Shown here in pieces: positions 22,157 through 26,636 of a stretch of 26,636 nt of DNA (positions within the stretch are counted from its first letter, which is position 1; each line of letters begins with the position of its first letter). The position numbers and the translations under genes were made by a program. Source of the stretch: CAZXSK01 sp964642855 (GTDB taxonomy: Bacteria; Planctomycetota; Phycisphaerae; SM23-33); contig CAZXSK010000057.1 of the NCBI GenBank assembly GCA_964642855.1, forward strand, positions 1 to 26,636, read 5' to 3'. The notes under the pieces are model-generated. The model was not told the DNA's origin and did not search any database. It worked only from the letters and a program-made list of their open reading frames with translations.

Positions 22157-22200
22157 GCCCGTGTCTCTCTGCGTCATCTCTGGGGGCTCGCAGAACGGGC
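22157..22200. terminator. Possible hairpin between convergent genes
   Basis: GCCCGT (22157-22162) pairs with ACGGGC (22195-22200), and inside CTGCG (22169-22173) pairs with CGCAG (22189-22193). It lies in the 82-bp gap between the kinase gene and the convergent esterase gene. T-tracts are absent. Confidence 0.25.
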
Positions 22201-22230
22201 GGAAAGGCGCTATCTCGGAGGCAAAGCCGC

Positions 22231-23970
22231 TTACCCGTCGTCCTGGGAGAGATCGTCTTCGAGCGTATCGTCTTCCCGGGTGGGGTCGTCGGGCCATTCC
22301 CAGTCGTCGGTGCGGAAGGGCGCAACGGGCAGGCCTTGGGCGTTGTAGAGGTTGCCCACCGGCGAGGCGTCCCACGCGTAGCGAACCGCCCGGGGGTTGT
22401 CGATCTCCTCGTGCCAGACGATCAACTGGTCGTCTTCGATGCGGGCACGTGCCCAACGGAACCGGCGGTCTTCCCCGGCGATCTGAACCCCCGCCGGCGT
22501 GCCGGGAGATCCATCCTGCGCGGGGCGAGCGTGGAGTCCGTCGCCGTGGTGGAAGCGGATCCGCAGCCTGTTTCCCCGCCGCTGCATGTCGCGAACCGTC
22601 GGCGACTGCCACGCGGTGTTCTGGCCATAGGCCAGCGCAGCTGCTGCGCGCCAGAACCGCCGGGCGACGGTCTGCTTGTCGGGCGGGTGCACGTGCCAGG
22701 GCATGCCCACGTCGCAGGTGACGATCATGACGGTGTTGGGCTGGTCTGCAGCGCGGGCCTGGGCCTCCCGCATGCGTGCCCAGCCGGTTTCCTTGATTTC
22801 GTCCATGGGCCCGGCCGGTGCGGAGGACAGTTGGGCATAGAGGAAGGGCAAGCTCGGCTGGGACCATGCCTCCCGCCAGCCGGCGACCATGGCCCGCTGC
22901 AGACGATCGTAGACGTTCTTGCGTCCGGCGTCGTTTTCGCCCTGGTACCACAGCCAGCCTCGGATCGGCAGGCCGGCGAAGGGCGCCATCATTCCGTTGT
23001 ACAGGCCGTGCGGGCGGTCGTTGGTGGTTCGCGGGTCGACGGGGGCTTTCAGCCGGTCGGGCAGGACCTCCCCAGCCGCATCGATCTCGCGAAGGCGATG
23101 CTCGAGCGTTTCCAGGTCGGCGAGATACTTCGCGAGCTTCTTGCGGTGGGCGGTGAGCTTCTTGTTCCAGTCTCTGCGGACCTTACGAGCGGCCGGGCCG
23201 GACTGGAGCGAACCCGGCGGCATCCAGGCCTGGATCGGCGAGCCGCTCTCGGCGATCTGAATCAAGCCCACGGGCACGCCGAGCTCCCGGTGCAGCGTCC
23301 GGGCGAAGAAAAAGCCGATGCCCGAGATGTCCGCAGCCGTCTGGGGTGTCGACAGGACCCACCGGTTCTGCTTGTCCTTGAGGACCTTCTTCTTCTTCTT
23401 TTCGGTCATGTCGGGCGTGACGACGTTCGCCGAGGGCAGGTTCCGCTGCGGGGCGGCTGCGACGGAACGCTTGACGCGGAACAAGCGGATTTCGGGCAGA
23501 TCGGCGCGGTCCAGTTCGCGGACGGCGTGGTCGCACTTCTTGACCGGCCAGACCATGTTCGACTGCCCCGACACGATCCAGACCTCGCCGACGAGCACGT
23601 CGTCGAAGGTCAGCGACTGGTCCCCGCTGGTCACCTCGACCAGAAGCGGCTCACCGGGCTTGAGAGCCGGCATCGTAATCGACCAGCTGCCGGTGTCGTC
23701 GGCGAGGGCGCCGCCTGAACGGATGGCCTCGCCCTGGCGTGGGCGAACGGTGACGTCCACGCGCGACCCGGGCGCTGCGCTTCCCCGGAAGCGCACCGGG
23801 CGGCCTTGCTGGATCACCATGTGGTCGCCGAAGATCCGAGGCATGGCAAGCCCGGGCGGGCGGTCGGAGGGAGAGGCGTTCTGCAGCGACGACCCGCAGC
23901 CGGTGAACATGGCCGGCGCGGTCGCCACGCAAACCGCCAGAAACACAGACCTGAACGTACGCAATCGCAT
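22231..23970 (-). CDS. Sialate O-acetylesterase-like lipoprotein (SGNH hydrolase)
   Basis: 579 aa from ATG 23970, with AAGGG upstream. The frame runs on to 24072, but only this start gives a lipoprotein signal (lipobox FTGC, Cys25). Residues 42-125 form a beta-sandwich (PRIFGDHMVIQQGRPVRFRGSA). The hydrolase motif WIVSGQSNM (131-139) carries the nucleophile Ser137. FARTLHRELGVPVGLIQ and ESGSPIQAWMP (223-251), WLWYQGENDAG (339-349) and HPPDK (428-432, catalytic His) match SiaE/YjhS-type esterases that remove O-acetyl groups from sialic or other sugars. Residues 190-202 contain a poly-Lys insert, and 262-300 a helical insert. The C-terminus is acidic (residues 560-579). It lies 111 bp downstream of a sulfatase gene on the same strand. 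Confidence 0.87.
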   Translation of the reverse strand: MRLRTFRSVFLAVCVATAPAMFTGCGSSLQNASPSDRPPGLAMPRIFGDHMVIQQGRPVRFRGSAAPGSRVDVTVRPRQGEAIRSGGALADDTGSWSITMPALKPGEPLLVEVTSGDQSLTFDDVLVGEVWIVSGQSNMVWPVKKCDHAVRELDRADLPEIRLFRVKRSVAAAPQRNLPSANVVTPDMTEKKKKKVLKDKQNRWVLSTPQTAADISGIGFFFARTLHRELGVPVGLIQIAESGSPIQAWMPPGSLQSGPAARKVRRDWNKKLTAHRKKLAKYLADLETLEHRLREIDAAGEVLPDRLKAPVDPRTTNDRPHGLYNGMMAPFAGLPIRGWLWYQGENDAGRKNVYDRLQRAMVAGWREAWSQPSLPFLYAQLSSAPAGPMDEIKETGWARMREAQARAADQPNTVMIVTCDVGMPWHVHPPDKQTVARRFWRAAAALAYGQNTAWQSPTVRDMQRRGNRLRIRFHHGDGLHARPAQDGSPGTPAGVQIAGEDRRFRWARARIEDDQLIVWHEEIDNPRAVRYAWDASPVGNLYNAQGLPVAPFRTDDWEWPDDPTREDDTLEDDLSQDDG

Positions 23971-24081
23971 CTTTCGCCCTTCCGGCTGGAGTAGACCGAC
24001 AGCATACACCGGGCGTGGATGAAGCGGAAGCGCCGGGCAAGGCGCGGGGAGTCCTCGGTCCGAGGCCGGCAAGGGAAGCCT

Positions 24082-25500
24082 CTACCGCGCTGCCGGGTAG
24101 GGTTCGTCGCCGACGCGCTGCTGGAGGCGGGCGAGTTCGGCTTTGAGTTCGTCGCGGATGTCCGCGCAGTCGGGATCGTCATAGACGCTGACCACCTCGC
24201 GGGGGTCGGCGTCGGTATCGAACAGCTCCCACTCGACGGGGTAGGTCTCCTCCCGGCAGCCGGGCTGGTCGAGCCCGTCGCCGTAGTAGCAGATCAGCTT
24301 GTGAGTCCTGGTGCGGACGCCGTAATGCGCGCGGACCCAGTGATGGTTGTCGTGCATCCAGTAGCGGTAGTACATCGACTGCTGCCAGTCGTCGGGGACG
24401 TCGCCGGCCAGGACGGACCGCGCGGAGTAGCCCTGCCACGCCTCGGGCGCGTCGAGGCCTGCGTAGTCGAGGAACGTCGGCGCGAAGTCGACGTTGGTGA
24501 CGATCTCGTCGCACACGCTGCCCGGTGTGATCTCGCGCGGGTAGCGAACGAGGAAGGGCATCTTCAGCGACTCCTCGTACATGAATCGTTTGTCGTACCA
24601 GCCGTGGTCGCCCAGGAAGAACCCCTGGTCGGACGTGTAGACCACGATCGTGTCCTCGGCGAGGTCGTGTTCGTCGAGGTAGTCCAGCACGCGTCCGACG
24701 TTGTCGTCGATCGAGGCGATCACGCGGAGGTAGTCCTTGATGTAGTGCTGGTAGGTCCAGCTGCGCAGCTCGTTCTCGTCCATCCAGTGGGGGACGGAGC
24801 GTTTGATGTCCAGCGGCTCGGTGTCGCGACCCAGCCGCATCTTCGCCTCGGCCGGCGCCGACGAGCGGTTTGCGTAGTCATCGTGCAGCGTGTCGGGCTC
24901 GGGGATCGTCTCGCCGTCGTACAGGTGGGCGTGTTTGTCGTCGGGCTCCCAGTGGCGGTGCGGTGCCTTGTGATGGACCAGCAGGCAGAAAGGTTGATCG
25001 GCGTCGCGTTCGTCCAGCCAGCGGAGACTCATGTCGGTGATCAGGTCGGTGACGTACCCCCGCACGCCGCGACGCGTCCCACCGTCGGGCCCGGCGAAGA
25101 CGAACTCCGGCTCGTGATAAAGCCCCTGCCCGGGCAGCACGGCCCAGTCGTCGAAGCCGGTCGGGCAGTGCTCGGGACCAGTCCCCAAATGCCACTTGCC
25201 GAACACGGCCGTCTGGTACCCCGCTGCCTGGAGGCGCTTGGGGAACGTGTCCAGGCGGTTGTCCATGGGCGTTTTGAGCGTGGTCACGCCGTTGACGTGA
25301 TTGTACGTGCCCGCGAGGATCGCAGCCCGGCTGGGCGTGCAGATCGAGTTCGTGCAGTAGCAGTGTTCCAGGCGGGCGCCGCCGTCGGCGATGCGGTCCA
25401 GGTGCGGCGTGCGGTTGATGCGGCTGCCGTAGGCACTGATGGCGTGCGCGGCGTGATCGTCGCTCATGATGAAGACGATGTTCGGTCGTTTGTCGGGCAT
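24082..25500 (-). CDS. Sulfatase (alkaline-phosphatase superfamily, CxPSR type)
   Basis: 472 aa from ATG 25500, with AGGAAAGG upstream. The frame is open to 25611, but the family start MPDKRPNIVFIMSDD fits here. Metal ligands D14/D15 are in SDDH. The signature C54-TPSR-AAILAG contains the Cys converted to formylglycine. GKWHLG, HHKAPH and TSDQGFFLGDHGW (further Asp/His ligands) are intact, and the C-terminal WELFDTDADPREVVSV is typical. It hydrolyses sulfate esters, probably on polysaccharides or mucin-like glycans. No Sec or Tat signal is visible at the N-terminus, unusual for a glycan sulfatase, so it may act in the cytoplasm on imported sugars. Activation needs a formylglycine-generating enzyme (or anSME) not seen in this window. 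Confidence 0.93.
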   Translation of the reverse strand: MPDKRPNIVFIMSDDHAAHAISAYGSRINRTPHLDRIADGGARLEHCYCTNSICTPSRAAILAGTYNHVNGVTTLKTPMDNRLDTFPKRLQAAGYQTAVFGKWHLGTGPEHCPTGFDDWAVLPGQGLYHEPEFVFAGPDGGTRRGVRGYVTDLITDMSLRWLDERDADQPFCLLVHHKAPHRHWEPDDKHAHLYDGETIPEPDTLHDDYANRSSAPAEAKMRLGRDTEPLDIKRSVPHWMDENELRSWTYQHYIKDYLRVIASIDDNVGRVLDYLDEHDLAEDTIVVYTSDQGFFLGDHGWYDKRFMYEESLKMPFLVRYPREITPGSVCDEIVTNVDFAPTFLDYAGLDAPEAWQGYSARSVLAGDVPDDWQQSMYYRYWMHDNHHWVRAHYGVRTRTHKLICYYGDGLDQPGCREETYPVEWELFDTDADPREVVSVYDDPDCADIRDELKAELARLQQRVGDEPYPAAR

Positions 25501-25633
25501 GGGTGGCCTTTCCTGCTGGAGTTTATCGCCGGCCACCATACGCTTGGTCCGTCTCGCACGCAACCGGATGGGGGGAGATTGGGCCCGGCGCCCGCGCACG
25601 CGCGAGCGCACACTGCGATCGGAAAGCGCCCCC

Positions 25634-26636
25634 CTACTGCTGCCAGGGATACGTCCACTGGCGGCGTTGGGCTTCGTTGACTTCGCGGTAGTGCGTCAGG
25701 CCGGCACGCTGGAGATACTCCCGGCCGGGCAGGAACTCGTCGCCGGTCTCCGCGAGGCGCTTCTGGAGAGCGGCGTCCATCTCGCCCAGCAGTTCGGCAT
25801 GGTCCGGATCGCCGACGAGGTTGTGCATCTGGAAGGGGTCGGTGCGATTGTCCAGCAGCAGCCACGGGCCCGACCGCGTGCGAACGTAGGTGATATCGCG
25901 CGTTCGCAGGCCCCGGTACGGCTCGATGCCGTCGCGAAGCAGCGTCGTGGAGGCAGCCGGCGCCAGCAGCAGCGCCGCCTCGTCGCCGGCCGGCTCCTGC
26001 TGGCCGCGCAACACCGGCGACCAGTCCCGCCCCTCGACCGAGGCGGGCGCGTTTCTCCCGATCAGCCCCAGAAGCGTCGGAAAGATGTCCGGCGCGTCCA
26101 GCGGGACGGCACACTCCCTCGCCGAGGAGCCCAGACCCGCCGGCCAGCGGACCAGGAACGGCACCCGAATCGACTCGTCGAACGGCACGAGCTTGTGGTT
26201 CAGCCCATGCGACCATGCCATCTCGCCGTGGTCGGACGTAACGATCAGCAGCGTATCCTCCGCCCGGCCCGACGCGTCGATGGCTTCCAGCAGCCGACCG
26301 AGGCCCTCATCCAACGCGGCAATGTGGGCGTAGTAGCCGCGCAGGTCCTCCTCGGCGCGGCCGCGGTAGTCCTCGGGCACGTTCTCCCGCAGCCGGATGG
26401 GAAGGTCCTCGTACAGCCGGCGGTACTCCTCGGGGGCGGTGTGCAGCGGGAAGTGCGGCGGGCCCCACGAGACCATCAGCAGAAACGGTTGATCGTCGTC
26501 GGCGTGGTCTCGGATGTACCGCCCGGCGTGGTCGCTCTGGGCGAGCAGGTCGTAGCCTTCCCACAGGTGCTCCTCGGGCTGGTCGTTGTGGTAGTAGGGC
26601 GAGTTCCAGTAGTCGTGGCAGCACTCGAAGCCCCAC
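25634..26636 (-). CDS. Second sulfatase (N-terminal part outside window)
   Basis: The frame is open from the window edge to TAG at 25634, about 333 residues of the C-terminal two thirds. It begins within ...WGFECCHDYWNSPYYHND and shows typical sulfatase segments: QPFLLMVSWGPPHFP, ALDEGLGRLLEAID, LLIVTSDHGEMAWSHGLNHK (metal Asp/His), FDESIRVPFLVRWPAG, APDIFPTLLGLIG and DNRTDPFQMHNLVGDPDH. The CxPSR active-site signature would lie beyond the edge, so activity cannot be confirmed. It is upstream of, and co-oriented with, the first sulfatase (133 bp apart), and is not closely similar to it in the shared region, so they likely have different substrates. Confidence 0.9.
   Translation of the reverse strand, partial: WGFECCHDYWNSPYYHNDQPEEHLWEGYDLLAQSDHAGRYIRDHADDDQPFLLMVSWGPPHFPLHTAPEEYRRLYEDLPIRLRENVPEDYRGRAEEDLRGYYAHIAALDEGLGRLLEAIDASGRAEDTLLIVTSDHGEMAWSHGLNHKLVPFDESIRVPFLVRWPAGLGSSARECAVPLDAPDIFPTLLGLIGRNAPASVEGRDWSPVLRGQQEPAGDEAALLLAPAASTTLLRDGIEPYRGLRTRDITYVRTRSGPWLLLDNRTDPFQMHNLVGDPDHAELLGEMDAALQKRLAETGDEFLPGREYLQRAGLTHYREVNEAQRRQWTYPWQQ

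Noticed and set aside
22057..23718. 553-codon open frame on the plus strand overlapping the kinase 3' end
   Set aside because: Antisense to the O-acetylesterase gene and out of frame with the kinase.
24019..25680. 553-codon open frame on the plus strand
   Set aside because: Antisense to the sulfatase gene with intact active-site motifs; no ribosome site or recognisable product.

Overview
The window is GC-rich bacterial DNA that most resembles Planctomycetota, probably a Phycisphaerae-like lineage. This is inferred from several traits seen together: PEP-CTERM protein, PQQ-type beta-propeller, sulfatases, a sialate O-acetylesterase lipoprotein, ribosomal proteins with long low-complexity tails, and the housekeeping gene order. 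It looks like a scaffold from a short-read assembly. It has two runs of exactly 100 N, and each is flanked by an identical 55-bp duplication.

Layout. 1-3651 (minus strand): a HAD-fold lipoprotein with an acidic tail, an M23-like peptidase without a signal peptide, and a secreted heparinase/alginate-lyase-like protein cut by the window edge. 3652-3904: a divergent promoter region. 3905-5969 (plus): rpsP-trmD-rplS-yraN, with no rimM. 6094-8917 (plus): tatD, a MoxR-family AAA+ ATPase and a TPR membrane protein. 8994-9295: a promoter, a long structured leader, tRNA-Gln(TTG) and a hairpin terminator. 9313-14632 (plus): glmU (uridyltransferase domain only)-prs-rplY-pth-rpsF-ssb-rpsR-rplI, closed by a strong terminator. 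14791-16182: dnaB. This order joins two blocks that are also neighbours in Bacillus (glmU-prs-ctc-pth and rpsF-ssb-rpsR / rplI-dnaB). 16183-20396: an accessory region with large non-coding spacers, a PQQ-like beta-propeller protein, a 10-bp-period degenerate repeat, a nested hairpin and a PEP-CTERM protein. 20397-22148: an orphan PAS-PAS histidine kinase. 22231-26636 (minus): sialate O-acetylesterase lipoprotein and two sulfatases, a glycan-desulfation/deacetylation locus.

How the genes fit together. The core is translation (S16, TrmD, L19, L25, Pth, S6, S18, L9, tRNA-Gln), replication (SSB, DnaB) and precursor supply (UDP-GlcNAc via GlmU, PRPP via Prs). Both ends carry cell-surface polysaccharide breakdown functions. 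No complete new multi-gene defence or mobile system is visible. The best leads are the disordered tails on five ribosomal proteins, the structured leader and hairpin around tRNA-Gln before glmU, the decamer repeat and nested hairpin at 18569-19204, and the exported HAD (App1/lipin-like) lipoprotein.
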